NCBI GenBank assembly: GCA_958450365.1 | Contig: CAUEEP010000733.1 | Span: forward strand, 930,001 to 994,000 | From: Mesorhabditis belari | Lineage: Eukaryota; Nematoda; Chromadorea; Rhabditida; Rhabditidae | Length of the DNA: 64,000 bases | Reading direction: 5' to 3' | Part shown: piece by piece, positions 22,701-34,400 of the stretch | How the letters are laid out: each line of letters opens with the position of its first letter | Numbering within the stretch: the first letter of the stretch is position 1 | Position numbers and translations under genes: made by a program | The notes under the pieces: model-generated | The model's input: only the letters and a program-made list of their open reading frames with translations | Databases searched by the model: none | What the model was told of the DNA's origin: nothing

Positions 22701-23910
22701 AAATAACACTTTAAGAATTAAGACCTTTCAAATCAAAGATATTTGTTTTTCTAGGAGGAGCGTCTCGTCGAAGGAAACTATTCCCGAAAATTGATCGATT
22801 CAGCTGCAATTCGAGATGATTGGCGAAAAATAATACTGGATATTTTCAAAAATTTAGGTTGTAGGCAGTTTTAGTTGAAAGGATCTTAGCTCTGAACGTA
22901 GATTTGAATTTGAATAGCTGAGTTCATTTAAGCAGATTGTTGATACAAATTCATAAACAATTCACTCTAGGACTCACCAAATACGAACGAAATGAATGGA
23001 ATGATCGAGTTCTTCGAAAAGAACGCGAACTTAGCTTGCAAATCAAGGTCAGTCGGTTATTAAGAGAAAAAACAAGAACAAAATCAAGCTTTTTGCAATG
23101 TTTTAGGGTCTAATCGGTCAAAGGGATACCTATGAACTTCTTTTCTATGAGCTCGAAACAAAAGAAATGGAAATCAAAAGAGAATTGAATTACAAACTCG
23201 TGGAACAGGTTGCAAATGAAGCTTCTAAAATTAGGAATCAAATTTTCAGCTAGCAAAAAACTTTGGAGATTTTTCTGTGCGTGGTTTGGAGACACTTTGT
23301 GATGTGGTTATTCCTGAGGAATTGTTTGATCAAGAAAAACACGGGAAATTAGCTTTGGTCAGTTATTTTAGAACTCGAAGTTGTTTCAAAAAAGTTAAGT
23401 GAAAAAGTGAAAAGATAGAAATGTTTCAGAAAGGTCAAATCTTTCCGAGTCCTTTCTCGACAAGTCTTTTTGATTTCCTTACCCAATCACTTTTTGAATG
23501 GGCACGAAAAAGGGGAAATGATGGGTACAAAGAGATTTGGAATAAACATTCAAGAATTCGGCAAGAAATCTTCCAAAAAGTTCTTCTCTATCGTCGAGCG
23601 AACTCTTTTATGCCAATGATCCAGGTAGAGCTTTTCAGTTCTTAAACATGTACAAACTAGGAAATTGTCTAGGAAATTGTTGCAAATGCAGCTGATGCAC
23701 TCAATGAAAATCTTCAAAACCGACAGAAAGATCTGATGGAAAAGTTGGAGAAACAGGGAGTGAAATTGGTATATTTTTTTTGAAGAATAGCCTATCTATG
23801 AAAAAATTTAGTGTAAAAACGATGAAGAAGCAAAGAAAGGAGATGAGAATAAAGAGAATCAATCGAAAAATTTGTGTGTATTAAGTGAACCGAAAAATCA
23901 AACGTCATAA
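19722..23910 (+). pseudogene. Atlastin/GBP-superfamily GTPase with long helical C-terminus, likely frame-broken
   Basis: The G domain shows a P-loop (VSIFGIRRSGKSLLLEF), a switch-like KETGTKGIEFFSEPIPF, the G3 region as FLLLVDSKGFFDYEAS (D-x-x-G kept, usual DT/EG altered), ILIYNVSEI, and ILIFCERN at the place of the atlastin/GBP R-D motif (here R-N). NVSIPSPGM matches the atlastin hydrophobic-P-x-P-G. The remaining exons (21563-23910) are helical and charged (EERLVEGNYSRKLIDSAAIR, NLQNRQKDLMEKLEKQ), as in GBP helical domains; no membrane hairpin is seen, which argues for GBP rather than atlastin. Frame breaks: about 19897 (TGA in GCTGATTGAAAA, where GAT-TTG would keep frame) and about 21683 (an extra T in CATTTTGCG, where FRAFARFVDFVQ would be continuous). 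The second break is shared by the inverted copy at 38115, so it is a real mutation older than the duplication. Dynamin-superfamily GBPs self-assemble on membranes, including pathogen membranes. Confidence 0.65.
21048..21477 (+). mobile_element. Palindromic element with tRNA-like core
   Basis: Arms of about 120-130 bp are inverted copies of each other (GGACCACATACATCTTACTA at the left, complement at the right). The central loop has a tRNA-like cassette: A box (TGGCCTAGGTGG), an anticodon-arm-like hairpin (GGCCTCTCAGTAGTGAGGCC) and a B box (GGGGTTCGGCTCT). It lies in the intron between the G domain and helical exons of the GTPase gene. Confidence 0.6.
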
Positions 23911-25775
23911 AGAATTTATGTGTTTTTGCGCAATTAATCCCATTGATTAACAACGAATACCCACTTACGGGTAAGTAATGCTTGAAACAGCTTGAAACAG
24001 CTTGAAAGATGGATACAAATTGTGTATTAAAATATTCTGAGATTGAAATTTTGTTCATAAGGAATTTTTACTTTTTGAATTTTTGTTAATAGAATATCAA
24101 ATGTTTCCATTCTCACCACAAAACAATCTGTCTAGTGCACAAATGACACAAACTCTTTCGGAAAAAGAGAAAGAGTGTTTGAGGAACGAGAGAAACTGTG
24201 CTTTTTCTGTTTTCAAAAGAGAAAAATCTTTCTTTCGTCACAAAATAGAGGCAAATACACAATTTTCGAGAGAGAAAACCCGCAGAAAGCCTTGTTCTAT
24301 GGATTTTCGATGATTTTTACCCAAAGAACGAGTATTTTGTAGGGCCAGAAAAGTATATAATGGAAAGTTTGGATGAAAGTTTACATTCAGATTACTTGAT
24401 TTACTAACAAATTCTCGTGGAGAAATATCGTTATTTTAAAGCTGGAAATATGAAATTTCATTTTCTCATTGAATAGTACCAGTGGAAAAGCTAAATTCCC
24501 AAAATGGACAATATAATAGCTTTGATTTGAAACAGCACTTAGATTTGCCCTTAGACAAGTTTGGGATAGCCAAATATAGATACTTTATTCAGGACCTGAG
24601 ATAAAGTGCGCTAGATTTAAGATTAAAACACATGAATTCGTAGACACAACACGAAAAGGGCCGATAGAAAGCAACACAACATAATATATGTAATATATGG
24701 GTAGCACAGATAACGTCAAGGATCCACTAGAGCTTCAAGATCAAGATCATCTACAGATAATTTAAAGGTTTCGAGACTATTGGACTCTCTCAAAACTCTG
24801 GGGAGTCGATTCCAAATTCTGGCAGTTCTTATTGGAAAAGAGTTATACACAAACTTATTGGAGGTGACTGGAATTTCTAAAACGAAAGAACCTCTTGAAC
24901 CTTCTTGAACTAACCGTGGGATTAACTTTGAATAAATCTCGAAAAAGAGAAAAAGTTGCCTGCCCTTTACAATTTTGAAACATTCTATTAAATCCGTGAC
25001 CAAGCGGCGGTGTCTAAGAGATTTAAGATCAAAAATTTTGAGTCTATCTGTGTAACTAAAGTATGCGAATTTGGAAAAATCATGAAAAATGGGGATTAAA
25101 TTTTGAAGAATAGCCTATTTATGAAAAAATTTAGTGGAAAAACGATGAAGAAGCAAAGAAAGGAGATGAGAATAAAGAGAATCAATCGAAAAATTTGTGT
25201 GTATTAAGTGAACCGAAAAATCAAACGTCATAAAGAATTTATGTGTTTTTGCGCAATTAATCCCATTGATTAACAACGAATACCCACTTAGGGGTAAGTA
25301 ATGCTTGAAACAGCTTGAAACAGCTTGAAAGATGGATACAAATTGTGTCTTAAAACATGAAGAACATTGAACTCTTGTCCATAAGGAATTTTTATTTTTT
25401 CAATTTTTAATTTTTAATTTTGACAATTTTTGAGAGAGAAAACCCGCTGAAAGCCTTTTTCTATGGATTTTAGAATATCAAATGTTTCCATTCTCACCAT
25501 AAATCAATCTGTCTAGTGCACAAATGTCACAAACTCTTTCGGAAAAAGAGAAAGAGTGTTTGTGAAATGAGAGAAATTGTGCTCTTTCTGTTTTCAAAAT
25601 CAGAAAAATCTTTTAACACAAATTAGCGTCAATTTTGACAATTTTTGAGAGAGAAAACCCGCCGAAAGCCTTTTTCTATGGATTTTCGATGATTTTTACC
25701 CAAAGAACGAGTATTTTGTAGGGCAAGAAAAGTATATAATGTGAAAGATTAGATTAAAATTACTTGATTTACTAA
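23775..25775 (+). repeat. Local direct duplication of the GTPase 3' end and flank
   Basis: The stretch from GAAGAATAGCCTATCTATG to the GAGTATTTTGTAGGGC region (about 23778-24365) recurs about 1.3 kb downstream (from about 25102). It includes the last exon of the GTPase gene (KGDENKENQSKN). The second copy also contains an internal repeat of GAGAGAGAAAACCCGC..AAAGCCTT. It resembles GTPase-gene flank rather than any coding unit. Confidence 0.75.
24418..25085 (-). mobile_element. LINE reverse transcriptase 3' end, inverted copy
   Basis: Reverse complement of about 26090-26770. On the minus strand it encodes the LINE C-terminus (NKFVYNSFPIRTARIWNRLP, then SLETFKLSVDDLDLEALVDP). Its boundary continues into oxidoreductase intron sequence, showing that it was copied together with host flank and did not insert independently. 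Confidence 0.75.
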
Positions 25776-25947
25776 CAAGTTCTCCTCAAAATGGTCTTTG
25801 AAAGGATTCATGGTGATGCTGTTGAGAATATCTCCGTACTTGGCAATGAGATGAAGTTCAACTCAGGAAAAATGGCAAGAAATCGATTCATGAAGGTAGA
25901 AATACTAATAAAAACATTTATCTCTAATAACAAAAAATTTTCGACAT

Positions 25948-26463
25948 TTGACAATGAATGACACTTACAGAAAGTGTTTCATCACTTACGTTAGACCCAT
26001 TCTAGAGTATGCATCTATAGTGTGGTCTCCACATACACAAGATATCTCTCGCCTAGAAAAAATCCAGCAGAGATATACTAGGATAGCTCTATGGAAAATA
26101 GATTTTTCCAAATTCGCATACTTTAGTTACACAGATAGACTCAAAATTTTTGATCTTAAATCTCTTAGACACCGCCGCTTGGTCACGGATTTAATAGAAT
26201 GTTTCAAAATTGTAAAGGGCAGGCAACTTTTTCCTCTTTTTCGAGATTTATTCAAAGTTAATCCCACGGTTAGTTCAAGAAGGTTCAAGAGGTTCTTTCG
26301 TTTTAGAAATTCCAGTCACCTCCAATAAGTTTGTGTATAACTCTTTTCCAATAAGAACTGCCAGAATTTGGAATCGACTCCCCAGAGTTTTGAGAGAGTC
26401 CAATAGTCTCGAAACCTTTAAATTATCTGTAGATGATCTTGATCTTGAAGCTCTAGTGGATCC
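25948..26463 (+). mobile_element. LINE reverse transcriptase 3' fragment
   Basis: Reads FITYVRPILEYASIVWSPH, IQQRYTRIALWK and SLRHRRLVTDLIECFKIVKG, then in another frame NSFPIRTARIWNRLPRVLRE. This is the C-terminal segment of a CR1/Jockey-class reverse transcriptase with a frame change near 26270. It is inserted in the first intron of the left oxidoreductase gene and is absent from the right copy. Confidence 0.75.
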
Positions 26464-26767
26464 TTGACGTTATCTGTGCTACCCATATATTACATATATT
26501 ATGTTGTGTTGCTTTCTATCGGCCCTTTTCGTGTTGTGTCTACGAATTCATGTGTTTTAATCTTAAATCTAGCGCACTTTATCTCAGGTCCTGAATAAAG
26601 TATCTATATTTGGCTATCCCAAACTTGTCTAAGGGCAAATCTAAGTGCTGTTTCAAATCAAAGCTATTATATTGTCCATTTTGGGAATTTAGCTTTTCCA
26701 CTGGTACTATTCAATGAGAAAATGAAATTTCATATTTCCAGCTTTAAAATAACGATATTTCTCCACC

Positions 26768-26957
26768 CTATTCCTTCAGGCAGCCATGACCGAACGTCTC
26801 AGCACGTACTCTCCCGATTCCCCGAAAGAACACGGGATTCCCACCGATTCCCTTATCAATCTCTATTCCTTCAGGCAGCCATGACCGAACGTCTCAGCAC
26901 GTACTCTCCCGATTCCCCGAAAGAACACGGGATTCCCACCGATTCCCTTATCAATCT
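26768..26957 (+). repeat. 95-bp tandem duplication of an exon with its splice acceptor
   Basis: CTATTCCTTCAGGCAGCCATGACC occurs at 26768 and again 95 bp later, each followed by the same coding sequence. The unit contains the intron end plus most of exon 2 of the oxidoreductase. Only the second copy continues into the rest of the exon, so the first acceptor, if used, would break the frame (95 is not a multiple of 3). The right arm has one copy only. Confidence 0.85.
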
Positions 26958-27650
26958 CTATGAAAAATGGGGAAATGGAGGTTTTGGGATGATTTTGACT
27001 GGAAATGTCCCCGTTGATCCGGTAAATTAAAATCCATTAAATGAAAAGAAATGGGATTGTTTAGCTTCACCTTGAAAGCCCTGGCAATTTGCTCATCTCC
27101 AAGGAAAACGATTCCCCGAAGTTGAGAGCTTCAGTTGAAAAGGTTTAGATTTGTCAAATTTTACTGTATTTCGCAGAAATATTGATAAAAGCTAACATTT
27201 AACCTTTTTAGATACGCAAAAGCTTGCAAAGCAGACGGAGCGCTGGCTGTTGTTCAGCTCACACATGTGAGGACTAATTTCAATTGACTTTTAAAACTGA
27301 ACCACAAAATGAAGATAATCGTTAAACTAAATTACTAAATTATCCATATTTTTTTATCCAAACTTATTTTTTATTTTCAGGGTGGCCGTCAAACTTCAAC
27401 AATCATCAATCCTCATCCGCGAAGCTCATCCGACATACAACTAAAGGGGAAAACTCTGGGATTAACCTTTGGAAAACCGATTCCATTAACAGGTTAATTT
27501 CTCAAAAAAAAACAAAATAAAGCTAAATAGACAAAGCTGAAGTTGAGTTTTTATGTTTTTATCAGTATCAACCTTTTTAGAGGAGGAAATCCAAAGTGAC
27601 GTCGTTGAGCGCTTCACTTTTGCCGCTGAAGTATGCCATCAAGCGGGTAA

Positions 27651-27863
<213 letters not shown>

Positions 27864-29939
27864 TAAAGAAAATTTTCAAGTCATTAAGTATCAAACTTTC
27901 AGATCAAAAATCCCTCAATCCAGTGGTTTTCTCGTTGGACTGAAGATGAATTCGGTCGAGTTTCAAGAAGAGGGTTTGAAAACAAATGATGCCAAGAGGA
28001 TGTGTGAATTGATTGACGTAAATTCTACTCATGAATACTATTATTGCTAAATAGTGTCACAAAATGCTTCAAAATGCTTCAAAATGAAGTTTTTCAGGAA
28101 AAAGGCTTCGATTTCGTGGAGATGTCCGGTGGGACTTATGAGAAACTAGCTTTTGAACATCAACGCGAATCGACAAAAATGAGAGAGGCTTTCTTTTTAG
28201 AGTTCACTGATCAGGTAAAAGGTTAATGGAAAACAAGTTCAACTTTTATTTTAGATCCGATCTTCTTTGAAAAGCACAAAAATGTATGTGACTGGCGGTT
28301 TTAGAACGGCTAAGGTAAAAGAAAATCAAAAAAATTTTGTTAAATACGAGAGTTCTAGTGGATGGCCAAAGCGATCGAAGATGGGAATTGTGATGGGGTC
28401 GGGTTGGGAAGGCCGGCCACCGCTGAGCCTGGTGGGGAATTTATGGAGAAAACTTGAAAAAACTAAACTTAAGTAGCTATTTGTTAGATATGTTTGTTAT
28501 ATTTGACTGCTGTAATGGTATAGGATTGATATTTCAGATATGATTGTTAGCATTTTTACTAACAAAATAGAAATCAATATCACCAGAGGAAGAAGAATAA
28601 GAGAAACAAAATTGAAAATGAACAACCATGAGACTGACGACTACGCGTCGTTCCATTTGACGCATAGGGCAAAATAGAAAAGAATTTGTGGGAATCTTTT
28701 CTCAATACCATTAAACTTATCCGATTGTCTCGATAAAAAAATCAGCCCTTTTACTTACTATCTTTTAGATTTACCCAAGAAAATCCTGAACTTTGGAGTG
28801 CTCGCAGCAGCCGATACGAAGATCAATCAAAAAGATTATCCAATCACAAATGCGGGTAAGTATTTGAAAATTTCATTGATTTACAAAATTTCAAAAAGAT
28901 TTAACTTTAAAAGTCTCTTTTTGAAGCCATTTGTAAATAGAGCAATTTTTGGTCGATTCACAGGACACATTTCCAAAAATTACTACCCAAAAGCCAACGG
29001 TAATTTTCGGAAGTGGATATGCTTTATAAAATGCACTACTCGAAATCTAATATCGCAAGTTTTATTTCTCAAATCCATTTCCAGCCTCGATGACCCAAAT
29101 GTGGCAAGCCGGTCGCTTCCCCGTCGAGAAAGTCCAAAAAGTGACCGATGGAATTGTGGATCTCTCCATTCAAACCCTTGCAACAAGATTCCTAAATGAA
29201 TCCAAAGTATGAAATGAAATTTTGGCAATAAAAACAAAAATTTCTAGATCTTCATGGCTGAAATCGGGAAGAAACTTGAAAGAGGAGAGCCGGTATCTGG
29301 TGTTTTCGAATTTGAATCGAATATCGCTGTTTGATCTCAAAGATTTTATGAATCTTGCTGAATTGTACATAAGTTTTTCCTAGATGCAATAAAGTTTTCG
29401 GTTGATTTTTTGTTTTCCAGAGAAGCACTCTCATTCAATTCTCATCGTTCTCAAGAAGCTCTGCAACTCGATTTTCTCAGCCAATACCAATTGACCAACA
29501 AAGACTAAAGTTTTACTGCTTTACGGCCATACGTTTCGGAACTTTTTCGTGTAAAGGTACGGCTGGGAGCTGCGGGCATACCCAGCATATGGTCCCGATA
29601 TGGTTACTATCTTTTTGAGCAGCTGTTTGGCTACTTGATTTTTTGGCTGTTTGGCTAATTCACGAAGATACTGACCAAATACCGAGCTGACATAAGTTTG
29701 GAGCACCCTGTATAGTGAGCACCAAATAAGTCTAACATTTTCATGAAATCCAGGAGGCAGACAGAGTTTTCAAGACAGTGAATAGTGGAAAGAGCTTATA
29801 TCTGAATATTTAATAACTCTATTGAATCAAAATTCTTTTCAAATGCGGTAAGATTCAGGCGGGACTTGGTACAATCAACCGGAATAGCATGAAGTGCATG
29901 CCATTTGTAAGAAACCAATTGATTAGTTCAATGAATAAA

Positions 29940-30590
29940 TGTTTTTCATATGCTACACTGTAATAATGCACTGCGTGATGAAATGAAAATCAAAGTTTCT
30001 CTTACTATGCTGTACTTCACTTTAATGGATTTAATTTTTAATGGTTTAACGAATTTCCGGTACTTGTCCGTTCTGTCCCTTATTGTATCCATCACCAATG
30101 GATTTATGGAGTATATGAAGTTCCGTTTAAGTTCCATTAATAAAGAGCATCTCCAATGTATCCGATCTCGGTCTGCACCATGAATTCTGTAAGATAACTT
30201 GAGAGGAAATGTCGAGCCCTTCCGTGCTCCACCTTGTTCCTTTTCCGCCATTTAGCACTGCCCCAAATCCATTCCACCGTTTGAGAACCTCTTCGAGAAT
30301 AAACTTTCATCAATCTCAACGAAGCGGCCGGACCTCTGATCTTCTTGATTGGCTTGTCGATGAGAAAATCTCTCTGTAACTTTTAAAATTGGCAGTTGTC
30401 TTGTGGTTGATTCCAAGGGGCTCTTCACAAAATTTGGGGCTTGTTAGCTTCTTCGTCCAATAATAGATGAAGTGGTTGATTGTCACACAAGGCAGATGGG
30501 CTCCTTGAAACCACGTTGCATTTTGAACTTCTGATTCAGCATTCTGGCATGGGTTCCTTCTGCAGCGATAACAAGGTGTCGTATTGTACA
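29940..30590 (-). mobile_element. ISXO2/Merlin-like transposase relic
   Basis: On the minus strand GRFVEIDESLFSKR matches the VEIDES(K/L)F motif of IS1016/Merlin-type (ISXO2) transposases, a catalytic segment. Downstream sequence (VEWIWGSAKW) fits the usual W-V/I-F-G block but in another frame. The rest is unrecognisable. A second copy in the same orientation lies at 39305-39800. It occupies the spacer of the large palindrome. Confidence 0.45.
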
Positions 30591-30715
30591 AAATTAACCA
30601 ATAAAACCAATATAACCAACCAATAAAACAAAATTAACCAATAAAACTCATGGTTTAAAAATCTTTTTATTGAAAAACAAAAATTATCATAACAAATTTA
30701 TTCTCTATATTACTT

Positions 30716-31045
30716 TCAACACTGGTTTATTTCTTCTCGAAAATATCTCCATGAACAGCCGCACAAGCGGCGAGACGTTTTGGGAAGCCGTCGATGATGG
30801 CGAAAAGATACAAATTCAGCCCAAGCTTTCTGGAGTGATTTTTTCAGTGAATCAATGCTTGAATGTGCTTTTGAGCAGGCCTTTGCTTTGAGAATACTCC
30901 AGACTGAGTAATCCATTGGATTTAAATCGGGGCTTGATGGACTTGATGATGGACTACTTGATGGACTGCTTAAAGCTGATGAAATCCGGGAAGTTTCGTT
31001 CAGACCAGTCTTGGACAATTCGTGCTTTGTGGACAGGCGCCGCAT
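30716..31045 (-). mobile_element. DD37D-type Tc1/mariner transposase C-terminal fragment
   Basis: Minus-strand frame ends with SPDLNPMDYSVWSILKAKAC and SIDSLKKSLQKAWAE, the third catalytic D segment and tail of DD37D transposases. A 12-bp SPSS-coding tandem repeat precedes it. Shorter relatives are at 39700-39900 and 42060-42320. Confidence 0.65.
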
Positions 31046-31467
31046 CTTGCTGAAAGCACCAAGTTGCGGTCAAAATTTTCATAATAAACAAAAGTAGCAA
31101 AGATAGTCAACCGAAAAGCGCGTAACAGTAAAGCGCGGGAAACGGAGGTTGGGAAAAAATCAAGTAGCCAAACAGCTGCTCAAAAAGATAGTAATCATAT
31201 CGGGACCATATGCTGGGTATGCAAGCAGCTCCCAGCCGTACCTTTACACGAACAAGTTTCGAAACGTATGACCGTAAAGCCGTAAAACTTTGGTCTTTGT
31301 TGGTCAATTGGTACTGGCCTAGAAATCGAGTTGCAGAGCTTCTTAAGGACGATGAGAATTAAATGAGAGTGCTTTGCTGGAAAAGAACTGGAAAAATCAA
31401 CTGAAAACTTTATTGCATCTAGGAAAAACTTATGTACAATTCAGCAAGATTCATAAAATCTTTGAGA

Positions 31468-34400
31468 TCAAACAGCGATATTCGATTCAAATTCGAAAAC
31501 ACCAGATACCGGCTCTCCTCTTTCAAGTTTCTTCCCGATTTCAGCCATGAAGATCTAGAAATTTTTGTTTTTATTGCCAAAATTTCATTTCATACTTTGG
31601 ATTCATTTAGGTATCTTGTTGCAAGGGTTTGAATGGAGAGATCCATAATTCCATCGGTCACTTTTTGGATTTTCTCGACGGGGAAGCGACCGGCTTGCCA
31701 TATTTGGGTCATCGAGGCTGGAAATGGGATTTGAGAAATAAAACTTGCGATATTAGATTTCGAGCAGTGCATTTTATTAGGTACGGAAAAAAATTAATGT
31801 CGTATTTGTGGGTCTCACTTTCCGGCGTCGCCTACGCGGCTGCAGATGCTTATTGACCTTGGGTCCTTTTAATGTATTTGAGTATTTTCTTTTCTGTTTC
31901 ACACTTTTGCTTAGACCTTCCTTAATGGTTTTTTTTAGGTTGTTTTACATCGATAGAAAATCGAGACTTTCGCCTCCTCTTCTTGTATGAGTTCAAGCTT
32001 GGCCACAATGCGTCAGAAGCGACCCAAAACATCAATCAAGCTTTTGGGGAAGGCAAAGCTGAAGTTCGAGCAGTTCAGCGCTGGTTGAAACGATTCCGGG
32101 AAGGCGACGAGGATCTTAATGACAAGGAAGGCTGCGGACGCCATGTTAGTCTCGACAATGACGAATTAAAGGAGCTGGTAGAAGCGGATCCCAGAACAAC
32201 GGAGGGAGAATTAGCAACGCACTTTGGGGTCACTCCACACACAATTGGGAACCATCTCAAGGAGATCGGAAAAGTAGAAAAGTTGGAAAAGTGGGTGCCT
32301 CATCAGTTGAATGAATATCAAAAATTGCACCGTTACCTCACATCGTATTCATTGCTGATTCGTAATCAAAATGGGCCATTTCTGGATCGAATTGTAACTT
32401 GTGATAAAATGGGTCCTCTACGATAACCAAAAACGCAAAGCCGAATGGCTAGATAAAGGACAACCACCGAACCCCTTTCCGAAGCCCGACCTACACCCAA
32501 AGAAGCTTCTTCTCAGTGTTTGGTGGTCACAGAGAGGTCTGATCCATTATTCAATTCTACCAAACGGAAAAACGATGAATTTTGATCAGTATATTCACGA
32601 AATAAACGAAATGTATGAAAAACTTCGAAGGATCGATCCAGCTCTAGTGAATCGGAAGGCTCCCATCCTATTGCAAGACAACGCCCACCCGCATTGTTCA
32701 CTGAAGGCTCTTCAAAAATTGAACCAGCTGCACATTGAAGTCCTCCCTCATGCTCCATATTCTCCTGATTTGTCGCCTACGGATTTCCACTTTTTCAAGT
32801 TCCTCGATCACTTCTTATCGGAGAAATGCTTTACTACTCAAGGGGAGGTCGAAAATGGCATCAAGGAGTTTATCGATTCAATGGAGCCCGTCTTCTACAC
32901 TTTAGGAATTGAAAACTTAGCCAAACGTTGGCAATCATGTATAGATTCTACTGGTTTTTACTTTGATTAAATTGCTTTTGAAATAAAAATTTTATGAACG
33001 TTTGAACTTTAGTGAAAATATACGACATTAATCTTTTCCGTACCTAATATAAAGCATCTTCCACTTCCGAAAATTACCGTTGGCTTTTGGGTAGTAATTT
33101 TCGGAAATGTGTCATGTGCACGGGACTAAAGGTTGCTCTTTTTGCAAATGGTTTCAAAAGGAAACTTTTAAACGTAAATCTTTCTGAAATTTTGTAAATC
33201 AATCAAATTTTCAAATACTTACCCGCAATTGTGATAGCATGGTCTTTTTGATTGATCTTCGTATCGGCTGCTGCGAGCACTCCAAAGTTCAGGATTTTCC
33301 TGGGTAAATCTAAAAGATAACAAGTAAAAGGGCTGACTTTTTATAGAGACAATCGGATAAATTTAATAGTATTGAGAAAAGATTCCCACAAATTCTTTTC
33401 TATTTTGCCCTATGCGTCAAATGGAACGACGCGTAGTCGTCAGTCTCATGGTTGTTCATTTTCAATTTTGTTTCTCTTATTCTTCTTCCTCTGGTGATAT
33501 TGATTTCTATTTTGTTAGTAAAAATGCTAACAATCATATCTGAAATATCAAACCTATACCATTACAGCAGTCAAATATAACAAACATATCTAACAAATAG
33601 CTACTTAAGTTTAGTTTTTTCAAGTTCTGGCCATAAATTCCCCACCAGGCTCAGCGGTGACCGGCCTTCCCAACCCGACCCCATCACAATTCCCATCTTC
33701 AATCGCTTTGACCATCCACTAGAACTCTTGTATTCGAGAAATTTTGATTTTCTTTTACCTTAACCGTTCTAAAACCGCCAGTCACATACATTTTTGTGCT
33801 TTTCAAAGCAGATCGGATCTGAAATAACAGTTGAACTTGTTTTCCATTAACCTTTTACCTGATCAGTGAACTTTAAAAAGAAAGCCTCTCTTATTTTTGT
33901 CGATTCGGGTTGATGTTCAAAAGCGTGTTTCTCATAAGTTCCACCGCACATGTCCACGAAATCGAAGCCTTTTTCCTGAAAGAGTTGATTTTGAAGCATT
34001 TTGTGACACTATTTAGCAATAATAGTATTCATGAGTAGAATTTACGTCAATCAATTCACACATCCTCTTCGCATCATTTGTTTTCAAACCCTCTTCTTGA
34101 AACTCGACCGAATTCATCTTCAGTCCAACGAGGAAACCACTGGATTGAGGGATTTTTGATCTGAAAATTAGATACTTAATGACTTGAAAATTTTCTCTGC
34201 CTGATCGAATCATAGATTTCCAAAACGATTCTGATTCGATTCTCAGCATTCCCCCCGTATTTATCTGTCCTCTTATTCGTTGTGGGTGATATGAATTGAG
34301 CAAGGAGGTGACCGTGACCACCGTGAAGTTCAACACCATCAAATCCTAGATCGGGGGTTCGTTTTGTAATTGGTTTTAGTTTGATTGATTGATTTTTATC

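Noticed and set aside
19722..23910. True atlastin (ER fusion GTPase)
   Set aside because: The G domain is atlastin-like, but no pair of membrane helices is visible after it and the C-terminus is long, charged and helical, which fits GBP better.
24083..24313. 76-codon open frame after the GTPase gene
   Set aside because: It falls in a repeat present three times (also about 25.5 and 35.7 kb) with different frame status in each copy.
29946..30251. 101-codon minus-strand frame (MAEKEQGGARKG...)
   Set aside because: It lies in the Merlin-like relic; the recognisable motif VEIDES is in another frame, so this frame is a shadow.
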